The translations under genes were made by a program, and so were the position numbers. A stretch of DNA of 64,000 bases from DATMTS01 sp035564555. GTDB taxonomy: Bacteria > Actinomycetota > Actinomycetes > Actinomycetales > Microbacteriaceae. The notes under the pieces are model-generated. The model did no database searches. It saw only the letters and a program-made list of their open reading frames with translations, and was not told where the DNA came from. Numbering within the stretch: the first letter of the stretch is position 1; each line of letters begins with the position of its first letter. Shown piece after piece: positions 51,101-58,550 of this stretch. The stretch is taken from NCBI GenBank assembly GCA_035564555.1, contig DATMTS010000106.1, positions 1-64,000 on the forward strand, written 5' to 3'.

Positions 51101-51617
51101 GTACTACGACGTGCGGATGAACAACTGGTGGGGCAGCGACGCCACGAGCTACTCGCTCTACCAGAACGGCGAACTCATCTACACCGAGCCTCTGATCGAC
51201 GACGGCGACGCCGCCCAAACCGCCTCGGTCACCGTCGACGGTCTGCCCGACGGCACCTATGTGTACACCGGAGTACTGACCAACAGCGCCGGCGACACCT
51301 CGACGAGTTCGGCGACCGTGGAGGTGACCGACGCAAACCCGGGCACTCCCGTGCTCAGCGATGACGGCTACGACGGCGCCCCCGACACGACCGTCACGAC
51401 CGACATGTGGTGGGGCACCAACGCCACCGGCTACACCCTGTACGTCGACGGTGTCGTCGCCGACCAGCAGCAACTCACCGCCGCGACCCCCGCCGCACAG
51501 AGCGTCAAGTCGACGCTCACCGGCCTGGCGGTAGGCACGCATCAGGTCGTCGCGGTTCTCACGAATCGGTTCGGCTCGACCTCCAGCCGACCGCTGACCC
51601 TCGAGGTGACCCGATGA
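48192..51617 (+). CDS. Large secreted right-handed beta-helix protein, putative polysaccharide lyase/hydrolase
   Basis: A 1141-residue exported protein. Signal peptide about 1-30 (ending ALALADT). A parallel beta-helix region (about 55-570) opens with TYYVDSQTGNDSNPGTSAASAWQSL and shows repeating helix coils (VKNNYITQNGTPYGANGMLL). Two carboxypeptidase-regulatory-like beta-sandwich repeats follow (about 575-735). A LamG/concanavalin-like domain comes next (about 750-930, GTWHHLALVIDTVNQRYDLY), then two Ig-like repeats each with a NNWWGSDATSY/DMWWGTNATGY strand. The modular make-up fits a pectin- or side-chain-cutting enzyme; no catalytic residues can be assigned. GTG at 48192 is chosen because AGGAGG is 6 nt upstream and the signal peptide begins there. 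Confidence 0.82.
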   Translation: MSRSISITMLIAAVCAVGLVGPALALADTPQARAGTILADTAGADSTVSDSTGVTYYVDSQTGNDSNPGTSAASAWQSLAKVNATTFQPGDKILLANGSEWSSTTLWPKGSGDSSADITISHYGSGALPRIDGAGKVPDAVELFNQQYWTIENVEVTNEAPSTSTPGANLGDFRGIYVGGDDGQTLSGFTIDSVYVHDVTGEVDWMGGSTSNNKPGITFGTGWDGMKNTGGIIFTTTVADPANPGQPTILNDMTVENSRIENTSFGGIVTKQYAGTGPGAVATGWGMRASADDPDFRPFTDLTVKNNYITQNGTPYGANGMLLNSVRGALVQNNLVDRVGTCGIEFDYSDDVTTQHNEVMGTTVKAGGGDSNGIDTDMGTTGMIVQYNYLHDNNVGFLDFQIHFGNSIWRYNVVANNSEDTMQLGSSSNATAQIYNNTFYNTSSMAWLMTPSHYAFIDNVFYSTTASPDLPTGSTMTYQNNYYGGNAPTVPAADPSPITGEARFTDPTVTGPYGTAATGPALGTADAYQQLSGSALIDTGATVSGNGGLDYAGDSLYNNAPDVGAFEYSTPAGAVGEAIAGTIASSTSGALGGATVTVATAGQTLTTTSDADGYYVVPDVPFSAGAEVTASKAGYKTISTTVTVVDGDSTRLDLRLTPTTTTGGLIGQVDDDHAEPVTGATVSLSKDGAIVATTVTDSKGEYEFPAVTGAGGYTLTATHKGYRKATETGVTVVIADTTTAPTLMMPTTTGSVLQTHDFNSLPDGPLSTGTDDWTTSASGGSVDVVTDSPGANRSLQVSRSTNSGSTNAELDFDSPLHGLITVQADVRRNDKPGAYRADYFSAPYVYGSGSTPSVAVATSQGAIEAYEGTSLKSLKPYTVGTWHHLALVIDTVNQRYDLYVDGTQLVTDASFRTPLSGIQRISYYANSSNYGAETIDNVRVGYGLNPQQSDAPATAALSTTQGWSNGLSDGYYDVRMNNWWGSDATSYSLYQNGELIYTEPLIDDGDAAQTASVTVDGLPDGTYVYTGVLTNSAGDTSTSSATVEVTDANPGTPVLSDDGYDGAPDTTVTTDMWWGTNATGYTLYVDGVVADQQQLTAATPAAQSVKSTLTGLAVGTHQVVAVLTNRFGSTSSRPLTLEVTR

Positions 51618-51618
51618 C

Positions 51619-51641
51619 CCCACGCTGAGCGGAGCAGTGGG
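51619..51641 (+). terminator. Weak hairpin after the beta-helix gene
   Basis: CCCACGCT and AGCAGTGGG form a short stem with one bulge around a 6-nt loop, immediately after the stop codon. There is no T-run, so termination is uncertain. Confidence 0.35.
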
Positions 51642-51645
51642 CTGG

Positions 51646-51735
51646 CCGCCTTGCCTGACTGACCGCCTCACCCCGCCTTGTCTGACCACCTCGCCCGGCT
51701 CACCCCGCCTCGCCTGAACGCCTCGCCCGCCTCGC
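51646..51735. repeat. Three imperfect C-rich tandem units
   Basis: Units of about 27-32 nt begin CCGCCTTGCCTGACTGA, CCGCCTTGTCTGACCA and CCGCCTCGCCTGAACG, and share the continuation CCTCGCCCGnCTC. They fill the gap between the beta-helix terminator and the operator at 51740. No open frame is present. It may be a slippage-derived spacer. Confidence 0.5.
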
Positions 51736-51739
51736 TTCC

Positions 51740-51828
51740 AGAAAGCGATTTCTGCAAGTATGGTCCGATTGCTTGACACGGTTCGACCCGGTCAGTAGCT
51801 TGGCTGAACGGTGCAGGAAAGCGTTTGC
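51740..51828 (+). promoter_or_regulatory. Promoter with two LacI-C-type operators before the second Tat-type binding protein
   Basis: Operator 1 AGAAAGCGATTTCT (51740-51753) lies upstream of TTGACA (51773-51778), a 17-bp spacer and TAGCTT (51796-51801). Operator 2 AGGAAAGCGTTTGC (51815-51828) covers about +8 to +21. The centres are 75 bp apart, about seven helical turns, which suits repression by looping. Confidence 0.75.
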
Positions 51829-51856
51829 CCACAGCGCGGTATGGCAAGGAGGCCAC

Positions 51857-53194
51857 ATGTCACAGCAGCAGATTTCGAGGCGTCAGTTCGGCGCACTGGC
51901 GCTGACCGGCGTCGGCAGCACCTTCCTGCTCGCCGGATGCGGCACCTCCGCGACCCCGGGAGGCGGTGTCTCCACTGCGGCAGCCGGCGATGCGTTCAAG
52001 AAGGCGACCCTCGACTTCGAGTGGTGGACCAATCCAGTGCGCTCGGCCTACACCGCGAAGATCATCGAGGACTACACCAAAGCGCACTCGAAGATCACGG
52101 TGAACCAGGCCCCCGGTCAGTGGGCGACGTACTGGACCAAGCTGTCGACGCAGGTGGCCGGACAGACCGAACCCGACATCATCCAAATGGACCAGGCCTA
52201 CATCGCCGAGTACGGCGGCCGCGGAGCGCTGCTTGACCTGTCGAAGGTGGGCAGCATCGACTTCGGGCCGCTCAAGCCGTCGCTGGCGGCCGGAACCCTG
52301 GGCGGCAAGCTGTACGGCATCCCTACCGGAAACAATGCTTACGGCATCGCCGCGAACAAGACGCTGTTCCAGAAGGCGGGCGTCGAGGTTCCCGACGACA
52401 CGACATGGACCTGGAACGACTACCTGGACACCTGCACCAAGCTCACCAAGGGCTCGGGCGGCGCGTTCAAAGGCAGCAGCTGGCAGAGCGGCGACCAGGA
52501 TCTGCAGCTCTGGCTGCACCAGCACGGCCAGCAGCTCTACACGGACAAGGGCAAGCTGGGGTTCTCGGTCGACAACGTGACGAGCTGGTTCACCATGATC
52601 AAGAAGTTCTTCGGCTCGGGCGATGGACCTTCGCCCGATCAGTTCACCAACGACGTCTCGGCGTCGCTCGAGCAGACCCTGTTCGGCACGAGCAAGGTCG
52701 CTCTCGGCTGGACGTGGAGCAATCAGGTCACCGCCTATCAGCAGACGAACGGCGGCGATCTCGTGCTGCTGCGACCGCCGAGCGTCGCCGGCTCGGCAAC
52801 CCGGAACGGGCTGTACTACAAGCCGTCGATGTTCTGGTCCATCGGGTCGCAGACGAAGTACCCCGCGCAGGCCGGCGCACTGATCAACGAGTTCCTCAAC
52901 AGCACCGCGGCCGCGAAACTGCAATTGGCCGAGCGCGGTGTGCCGGTGAACCCCAAGGTGCTCGACGTGGTCAAGCCGCTGATGTCGGCGACCGACAAGC
53001 TCGCCGTGCAGTACCTGGAGAACATCAAGAGCGAGCTCAAGTGGGTGCCGCCGGTGCCGCCGAAGGGCACGAGCACGGTGGCCTCGGTGGCGCAACGTCA
53101 CACGCAAGACGTGATCTTCGGCCGGGCCGCTCCGGCGGCCGCTGCGGCAGCGTTCAAGACCGAGGTGCAGGGACTGCTCGACTCCGCATCCTGA
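51857..53194 (+). CDS. Extracellular sugar-binding lipoprotein with Tat-type signal (paralogue 2)
   Basis: A 445-residue lipoprotein, near-duplicate of the one at 45472: the signal (SRRQFGALALTGVGSTFLL), lipobox LAGCGTSA and C-terminal GTSTVASVAQRHTQDVIFGR all correspond. Even the leader ATGGCAAGGAGGCCACA is shared. Differences cluster in ligand-facing stretches (YGIPTGNNAYGIAANKTLF against YGISAGNTAYSLLANKTLF), suggesting different oligosaccharides for the same permeases. Its operators are of LacI-C type, unlike paralogue 1 (LacI-D), so the duplicates are switched by different signals. No permease follows it; the pair at 38999-40820 shares its operator. Confidence 0.92.
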   Translation: MSQQQISRRQFGALALTGVGSTFLLAGCGTSATPGGGVSTAAAGDAFKKATLDFEWWTNPVRSAYTAKIIEDYTKAHSKITVNQAPGQWATYWTKLSTQVAGQTEPDIIQMDQAYIAEYGGRGALLDLSKVGSIDFGPLKPSLAAGTLGGKLYGIPTGNNAYGIAANKTLFQKAGVEVPDDTTWTWNDYLDTCTKLTKGSGGAFKGSSWQSGDQDLQLWLHQHGQQLYTDKGKLGFSVDNVTSWFTMIKKFFGSGDGPSPDQFTNDVSASLEQTLFGTSKVALGWTWSNQVTAYQQTNGGDLVLLRPPSVAGSATRNGLYYKPSMFWSIGSQTKYPAQAGALINEFLNSTAAAKLQLAERGVPVNPKVLDVVKPLMSATDKLAVQYLENIKSELKWVPPVPPKGTSTVASVAQRHTQDVIFGRAAPAAAAAAFKTEVQGLLDSAS

Positions 53195-53231
53195 TCTGTG
53201 GCACGCCGCGGTGATGCAGGCGGGAGTCGGT

Positions 53232-54017
53232 TCACCGGTACTCGGGCGGCGACTCGCGGTAACGCCAGGCGAGTTCGTTGTCGAGCACGAACGTCGACAG
53301 GGTGTGCTCCGGTTCGAGCGACCAGCCGGCCGCGGGTTCCAACAGTTCCAGAACGCGGTCCGCCCCTTGGATCGACGGCGCTCGCAGCAGCTCCTCGATC
53401 GCCGTGACCATGCCGACCGGCTTGTCGGACACCGCCTCCAGGGTCGACAGCAGTTCTTTCGTGCCGGGGAACATCGTGCGATTGAGGGCGAGAACGGCGC
53501 GCGCGGCGGAGGTCGCCAGGTGAACGGCCGCATGGTGCGACAGCACCGGGTCGTCACGCTGGATGCCTTGCTTGATGAAGTAGCCGCCGTGCAACCGCGC
53601 CTGCGCCAAGTGCGATGCCAACCGCGACCTCCACTGTCCCTCCGGCACCGTCGCCACCCGCGCAATCCGCTCGCCGAGATCGCCGATGCGGCTGAACGCG
53701 ATCCGCGCCTGTGCGAAGCTGCTGCGCACCGGATCGTCACCGCGTTCAGCCGCGTCGTCAAGGTAGGAGAGGGTGGCGAGTTTCACGTCGAAGTACCCGC
53801 CTTCGTAATCGGCGCCTTCGCGTTCGACGTACATCACCCTCTGCTGACGCAACGCCGCGGCCCATCGGTCTTCTGCGACGAGCAGGTACAGGTCGATATC
53901 GGATTCGGCCCGCTCGGTTCCGCGCGAGAGCGAGCCGCTCACGATGACTGCGATCGTGTCGGCCCGCTCGGATTCCCGGGCGACGTAGCGCGCGAGGGCC
54001 TGCTCGTGGTGCTCCAT
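53232..54017 (-). CDS. Nucleotidyltransferase-fold protein
   Basis: A 261-residue protein. The N-terminal nucleotidyltransferase fold has VIVSGSLSRGTERAESDIDLYLL, the canonical Gly-Ser followed by Asp-x-Asp that binds metal and nucleotide. The C-terminal 150 residues are helical (RLHGGYFIKQGIQ, ALNRTMFPGTKELL), as in HEPN/KNTase-C-like partners of such enzymes. It could modify an antibiotic, a tRNA or a protein; nothing here decides. It lies alone between a binding protein and lacI-E inside a sugar locus and shows no partner toxin or antitoxin gene. Start ATG at 54017 has GAGAGGCACCG upstream. Confidence 0.75.
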   Translation of the reverse strand: MEHHEQALARYVARESERADTIAVIVSGSLSRGTERAESDIDLYLLVAEDRWAAALRQQRVMYVEREGADYEGGYFDVKLATLSYLDDAAERGDDPVRSSFAQARIAFSRIGDLGERIARVATVPEGQWRSRLASHLAQARLHGGYFIKQGIQRDDPVLSHHAAVHLATSAARAVLALNRTMFPGTKELLSTLEAVSDKPVGMVTAIEELLRAPSIQGADRVLELLEPAAGWSLEPEHTLSTFVLDNELAWRYRESPPEYR

Positions 54018-54051
54018 CGGTGCCTCTCGGTGCTGCCGCCTTATCGCGGGA

Positions 54052-55056
54052 TCACGAACTGCTTGCGCGGATGACGAGCTCGGGCTGGTACACGACCTGT
54101 CGAGGCTCGAGGTCGGCGTCTTCGGCCTCTTCGAGCAGGATCGTGACCGCAGTCTCGCCGATCAGGCCGCTCGGCTGCCGCACCGAGGTGAGTGGAACGA
54201 CCGACGCTCCGGCGAAGAGGATGTCGTCATAGCCGACCAGTGCGATCTCCTGCGGAATGGCGAGGTGACCCTGCATGAAGATGGCCTGAAGCAGTCCGAT
54301 CGCCAACAGGTCGTTGGCGGCGAAGATCGCGTCGGGTCGATGCGATCTCGGGCGCTCGACGAACTCGGTACCTGCTCTGATCCCCTCCTGCACGCTCAGT
54401 CCGTCGAGCGTGATCACTTCCAGGCCCGCGCCCGGGTGAGCCGCGATGGCCTGTTGCGCACCCTTCAGACGGTCGCTCACCTGACGGATGCCGGTCGGGC
54501 CCCCGACGAACGCGATCCGGCTTCGGCCCGACTCGATCAGATGAGTCACCGCGAGTTCTCCGCCCGCCACATCGTCGACGGAAACCGAACTGAACGAGAG
54601 GTCGCTGCTGACCCGGTCGACCAGGACGCCAGGGATGCCACGCTCCCTCATCCGGCGCAGCCGAGGCACGACGTTGCCGACTGGCGAGATCAACACGCCT
54701 CGCACGCGCAGCTCCTCGAACAGATTGAGGTAGCCGGCCTCTCGGTCTTTCCTCTCATTGCTGTTGCCCGCGATCACGGAATACCCCGCTGCGGCCGCGC
54801 AGTCCTCTGCCGCGGTGGTCAGTTCGGTGAAGAACGGGTTGCTTCCGCTGAGCGTGACCAGGCCGAGAGCGCGACTGTGACCCACGCGCAACTGGCGGGC
54901 CGCCTCGTTTCGCACGTAGGACAGCTTCTGCATGGCCAGGGTGACGCGCTCGACCGTTTCGGGCGCGACGATCTCGGGCCGGTTCAGCACATTGGAGACC
55001 GTGCCGATCGACACGCGCGCAAGAGCCGCCACGTCTTTGACGCTTGCAGAGGCCAT
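54052..55056 (-). CDS. LacI-family transcriptional regulator (LacI-E)
   Basis: A 334-residue repressor. HTH VKDVAALARVSIGTVSNVLNR, hinge NEAARQLRVGHSRALG and a sugar-sensing domain with GLVTLSGSNPFFTELTTAA and ALVGYDDILFAGASVVPLTSV. ATG at 55056 has GAGAGGGAG upstream. It is divergent from the rhamnosidase importer operon. Two TGAAnCGnTnCA sites (55223 and 55276) lie in the 282-bp intergenic region, so it most likely controls that operon, probably in response to a rhamnose-containing ligand (inferred from GH78). Confidence 0.92.
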   Translation of the reverse strand: MASASVKDVAALARVSIGTVSNVLNRPEIVAPETVERVTLAMQKLSYVRNEAARQLRVGHSRALGLVTLSGSNPFFTELTTAAEDCAAAAGYSVIAGNSNERKDREAGYLNLFEELRVRGVLISPVGNVVPRLRRMRERGIPGVLVDRVSSDLSFSSVSVDDVAGGELAVTHLIESGRSRIAFVGGPTGIRQVSDRLKGAQQAIAAHPGAGLEVITLDGLSVQEGIRAGTEFVERPRSHRPDAIFAANDLLAIGLLQAIFMQGHLAIPQEIALVGYDDILFAGASVVPLTSVRQPSGLIGETAVTILLEEAEDADLEPRQVVYQPELVIRASSS

Positions 55057-55222
55057 TCGTGCTCCCTCTCGGCATGGAACTCCAGGCGCCGTTCATTGAA
55101 TCGATACCGCGCGGCGCGCACGACCGGATGAGCATGACATCCACCACCGGTGCTCACGAGAGTCTATCGGCCGAATGGGCCGCTCCAAGCCCTATGAACC
55201 GGGACAAAATCGCGCCCTTGTC

Positions 55223-55287
55223 TGAATCGTTACAGTTCGCCGTTGACGGAGGAGGCCGCATCGCCTATCGTCATGTGAAGCGTTTCA
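55223..55287 (+). promoter_or_regulatory. Promoter with two LacI-E operators before the rhamnosidase importer
   Basis: TTGACG (55243-55248), a 17-bp spacer and TATCGT (55266-55271) form the promoter. Operator 1 TGAAGCGTTTCA (55276-55287) is a LacI-type dyad over the transcription start. Operator 2 TGAATCGTTACA (55223-55234) lies 53 bp upstream, five helical turns away and on the same face. Confidence 0.7.
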
Positions 55288-55338
55288 ATCCTCCCACCGC
55301 CCGGACGGGAGTTGCGACGCCAATACAAGGAGGTATTG

Positions 55339-56649
55339 ATGTTCTCTCGTAGGACGGCGGCTCGCGTAGCCGCCATGCTCGGCGGCGCCGCACTGCTTGG
55401 TGCCAGCCTCGTCGGATGCTCCGCGGGTTCCGGCGGCTCTGGGGTGACGATCTCGCTGATGGCCGGCGGCAACGACCCGGCCGCGACAAAGTTCGCGAAC
55501 ACGCTCGCGACCGCATTCCACAAGGCGAACCCGACGATCAAAGTCAAGGTCGACACTCGACCAGGAGGCACCGACGGCGACAATCTGGTCAAGACCCGGC
55601 TCTCGACCAAGACCATGGACGATGTCTTCCTGTACAACTCGGGATCTCTGTTCCAGGCGCTCCATCCTGACAGCCAACTCCAACCGCTCACCGACCAGCC
55701 CTGGGTGAAGCACATCACCGAGGACTTCAAGAAGACGGTCAGCACCTCCAAGGCTGTCTACGGCGCACCGAACGGAACAACGTTCGACGGCGGCATCATG
55801 TACAACAAGAAGGTCTACGCGAAGCTCGGACTGTCGATTCCCACGACGTGGAGCCAGTTCATCAGCAACAGCGAGAAGATCAAGGCGGCCGGCATCATCC
55901 CGATTCTGCAGTCGTACGGTGACACCTGGACTAGCCAGCTCTTCGTGCTCGCCGACTTCGCGAATGTCAGCGCTCAAGACCCGAGCTGGGCACAGAAGTA
56001 CACCGACAACCAGGCGAAGTACGTCAACCCGCCCGCGCTGGCCGGCTTCACGCACACTCAGGAGATCTTCGACAAGGGCCTGATGAACAAGGACTACGCG
56101 TCGTTGACGAACGTGAACGCCCTGAAGGAACTGGCCACCGGTCAGGCCGCCCAGTATCCGATGATCACCGTCGTGATCAGCAACGTTGCACAGAGCAACC
56201 CGAGTCAGGTCAACGACATCGGCTACTTCGCGATGCCGCCGGATTCCGGTGAGGCCCACGCAACGGTGTGGGAGGCAGGCGGCGCCTACATCCCGAAGTC
56301 GACGACCGGTGACAAACTCGCCGCAGCCAAGAAGCTCGTCGCGTTCTTGAACTCCCCGAAGGGCTGCGAGATCCAGAACTCCGCTGGCGGCATTCCGGCC
56401 GGCCCGTTCGCGATCAGCAGCTGCACGTTGCCCAGCAACGCTCCCGCGCTGGTCGCCGACGAGTTGAAGTACCAGCAGGAGAAGAAGACCGGCCTGGCAC
56501 TGGAGTTCCTGTCGCCGATCAAGGGACCGAACCTCGAGAAGATCCTGATCCAGGTGGGATCCGGTATCACCAAGGCCCGCGCCGGTGCCGCCCTTTACGA
56601 TAACGACGTGAAGGCACAGGCACAGCAGCTCGGGCTCAAGGGCTGGTAA
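55339..56649 (+). CDS. Extracellular sugar-binding lipoprotein of the GH78 operon
   Basis: A 436-residue SBP family-1 lipoprotein. Signal peptide with lipobox GASLVGCSAGSG; mature start VTISLMAGGNDPAATKFANTL; later YGAPNGTTFDGGIMYNKKVY and AGGIPAGPFAISSC. ATG at 55339 is fixed by AAGGAGG 6 nt upstream. It is the first gene of a binding protein-permease-permease-rhamnosidase operon. A stable hairpin follows it, as after the other binding protein at 45472. The ligand is probably a rhamnose-containing oligosaccharide. Confidence 0.93.
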   Translation: MFSRRTAARVAAMLGGAALLGASLVGCSAGSGGSGVTISLMAGGNDPAATKFANTLATAFHKANPTIKVKVDTRPGGTDGDNLVKTRLSTKTMDDVFLYNSGSLFQALHPDSQLQPLTDQPWVKHITEDFKKTVSTSKAVYGAPNGTTFDGGIMYNKKVYAKLGLSIPTTWSQFISNSEKIKAAGIIPILQSYGDTWTSQLFVLADFANVSAQDPSWAQKYTDNQAKYVNPPALAGFTHTQEIFDKGLMNKDYASLTNVNALKELATGQAAQYPMITVVISNVAQSNPSQVNDIGYFAMPPDSGEAHATVWEAGGAYIPKSTTGDKLAAAKKLVAFLNSPKGCEIQNSAGGIPAGPFAISSCTLPSNAPALVADELKYQQEKKTGLALEFLSPIKGPNLEKILIQVGSGITKARAGAALYDNDVKAQAQQLGLKGW

Positions 56650-56686
56650 CCGACGGCGAGGTGACGCCCCGCGCCACCTCGCGCGC

Positions 56687-56710
56687 GGGGCCGACGACAA
56701 CGTCGGCCCC
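56687..56710 (+). terminator. Intercistronic hairpin after the binding-protein gene
   Basis: GGGGCCGAC (56687-56695) pairs perfectly with GTCGGCCCC (56702-56710) across a 6-nt loop. A weaker CGAGGTG/CACCTCG stem precedes it at 56657-56680. Partial termination or 3'-end protection would raise binding-protein levels over permeases. Confidence 0.6.
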
Positions 56711-56743
56711 GTGCATTCCCAGGATCTCAACGAGGAGCAACCT

Positions 56744-57679
56744 ATGTCGACTGCCGGTACGACAGCCGCGATTCAAGCGGCAGACATCATCACCGAGGCG
56801 CATCCACCGACGAAGCGCCGGTTCATCAAGTCGTTCTATCCCACCTGGTTCTTCATCCCGGCGGTTGCGCTGTATGTGGTGTTCTTCGCCCTGCCCACGT
56901 TCTCGTCGTTCTATTTCTCGTTGACGCGATGGTCGCTGTTCGATTCGACGTTCATCGGGTTCGAGAACTACGCGCAGTTCTTCAGCGACCCGCAGCTCTA
57001 CACGAGTTTCATCCACACCCTGATCTACGCCGTGATCACCTCCGGCGCGAAGGTGATCATCGGATTCTTCCTCGCCTTGCTGCTCACCTCGCCCATCGTC
57101 GGTCGGGGCTACCTGCGGGCCGTCATCTTCTTCCCCGTGCTGATCTCGACGATCGGGGTCGGGATCATGTTCAAGTCGCTGCTCGACCCGTTCCACGGGA
57201 TGGTCAACGCGGTTCTCGGCTTCTTCGGCCTGCCGCAGCCCGGGTGGTTCACCGACCCGAATCTCGCCCTGTACTCGATCGCCGGCGTCGACATCTGGAA
57301 AGGCGTCGGCATCGCAACCCTGATCTTCATGGCCGGGATCGTAGCGATTCCGGCGGAGTACTTCGAGGCGGCTCGCATCGACGGCGCCGGCGGCTGGAAG
57401 ATCCTGCGCCAGATCACGGTGCCGTTGACCCGCGGGGCAACCGCGACCGTCATCATCCTCTCGCTGATCGGCGGTCTGCGGTCGTTCGACATCATCTGGG
57501 TCACCACCGGCGGTGGACCAGGGTTCACCAGCGACGTGCTCGCATCCGTGATCTACAAGCAGTACCAGGCGGGTTTCTTCGGCCTCTCCACCGCCGGCAA
57601 CGTCGTGCTCTTCCTGCTCGTCACGGTCATCATGGTGCCGCTGTCGGCGTTCCTCAACAGAAAGCAGGTGGAACTGTGA
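56744..57679 (+). CDS. CUT1 carbohydrate ABC transporter permease (MalF type)
   Basis: A 311-residue inner-membrane subunit with six helices, the first WFFIPAVALYVVFFALPTFS. The EAA loop is EYFEAARIDGAGGWKILRQITVP. ATG at 56744 is supported by GAGGAG 6 nt upstream. Its stop overlaps the next start as GTGA. It belongs to the rhamnosidase operon. Confidence 0.94.
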   Translation: MSTAGTTAAIQAADIITEAHPPTKRRFIKSFYPTWFFIPAVALYVVFFALPTFSSFYFSLTRWSLFDSTFIGFENYAQFFSDPQLYTSFIHTLIYAVITSGAKVIIGFFLALLLTSPIVGRGYLRAVIFFPVLISTIGVGIMFKSLLDPFHGMVNAVLGFFGLPQPGWFTDPNLALYSIAGVDIWKGVGIATLIFMAGIVAIPAEYFEAARIDGAGGWKILRQITVPLTRGATATVIILSLIGGLRSFDIIWVTTGGGPGFTSDVLASVIYKQYQAGFFGLSTAGNVVLFLLVTVIMVPLSAFLNRKQVEL

Positions 57680-58509
57680 GCCGGCAACGCACCCGCGCAT
57701 GGATCGTGGGCATCATCGCGATCATCGTGTCGGCGGTCGTCTTCCTGGTTCCGTTCGCCTTCGTGCTGCTGCAGGCGGCGAAGACCCCGGCCGAGGCGTC
57801 CAACCTCGCCTTCTCTTGGCCGACCCATTGGCAGTTCCTTCAGAACTTCTGGGACACGCTGACCTCGAACGACGGCGTCATCTGGCGCGCGATCATCAAC
57901 AGCGCCGTCCTGACGATCACCTCGGTCACCCTCATGGTGATCCTTTCGGCGATGGCGGGATACGTGCTCTCACGCAAGCGCAGCAAGTGGAACCCGGTCG
58001 TCAACTTCTTCGTGCTCGCCGGGCTGATCGTGCCGCCAGCGGTCGTGCCGACCATCTGGGTGCTGCAAGACCTTCAGCTCTTCGGCACGTTGCCGGGGAT
58101 GATCCTGGTCGAGGCGACCTTCGGCCTGTCGTTCTGCATCCTGCTGTTCCGGGCGTTCGTCGGCAACATCCCGCGCGAGCTCGACGAGGCGGCGGTGCTC
58201 GACGGCGCCGGTCCGGTCAGGCTCTTCCTGCAGGTGGTGCTGCCGCTGCTGCGTCCCGTGATCGTGACGGTGATCGTCGTGCAGGCCGTGTTCGTGTTCA
58301 ACGATTTCGCCGGACCGCTCTACTTCTTGCCGGGCGACCAGAACGTGACCGTGCAGCTCGCGCTCTACACCTTCTCCGGCCAGAACCTGAGCTTCTACAA
58401 CCTGCTCTTCATGGCCATCTTCCTCATCACCATCCCACCCCTGATCGCCTACATCTTCTTCAACCGGCAGATCGTCGCCGGCATAACGAGCGGCGCCGTC
58501 AAGGGCTGA
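57676..58509 (+). CDS. CUT1 carbohydrate ABC transporter permease (MalG type)
   Basis: A 277-residue inner-membrane subunit. The first helix is WIVGIIAIIVSAVVFLVPFA, the EAA loop RELDEAAVLDGAGPVRLFLQVVLP, and the typical ending NRQIVAGITSGAVKG. GTG at 57676 overlaps the partner stop (GTGA) and has AGGTGG upstream; an in-frame longer reading through the first permease is a shadow. It lies 41 bp before the rhamnosidase gene. Confidence 0.94.
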   Translation: MSRQRTRAWIVGIIAIIVSAVVFLVPFAFVLLQAAKTPAEASNLAFSWPTHWQFLQNFWDTLTSNDGVIWRAIINSAVLTITSVTLMVILSAMAGYVLSRKRSKWNPVVNFFVLAGLIVPPAVVPTIWVLQDLQLFGTLPGMILVEATFGLSFCILLFRAFVGNIPRELDEAAVLDGAGPVRLFLQVVLPLLRPVIVTVIVVQAVFVFNDFAGPLYFLPGDQNVTVQLALYTFSGQNLSFYNLLFMAIFLITIPPLIAYIFFNRQIVAGITSGAVKG

Positions 58510-58550
58510 CCGCACGCATCGAACAGCAGAACCGACAGGAGAACGCACCC

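Noticed and set aside
51646..51735. CRISPR-like array
   Set aside because: The units are adjacent, degenerate and of uneven length, with no spacers and no cas genes in the window.
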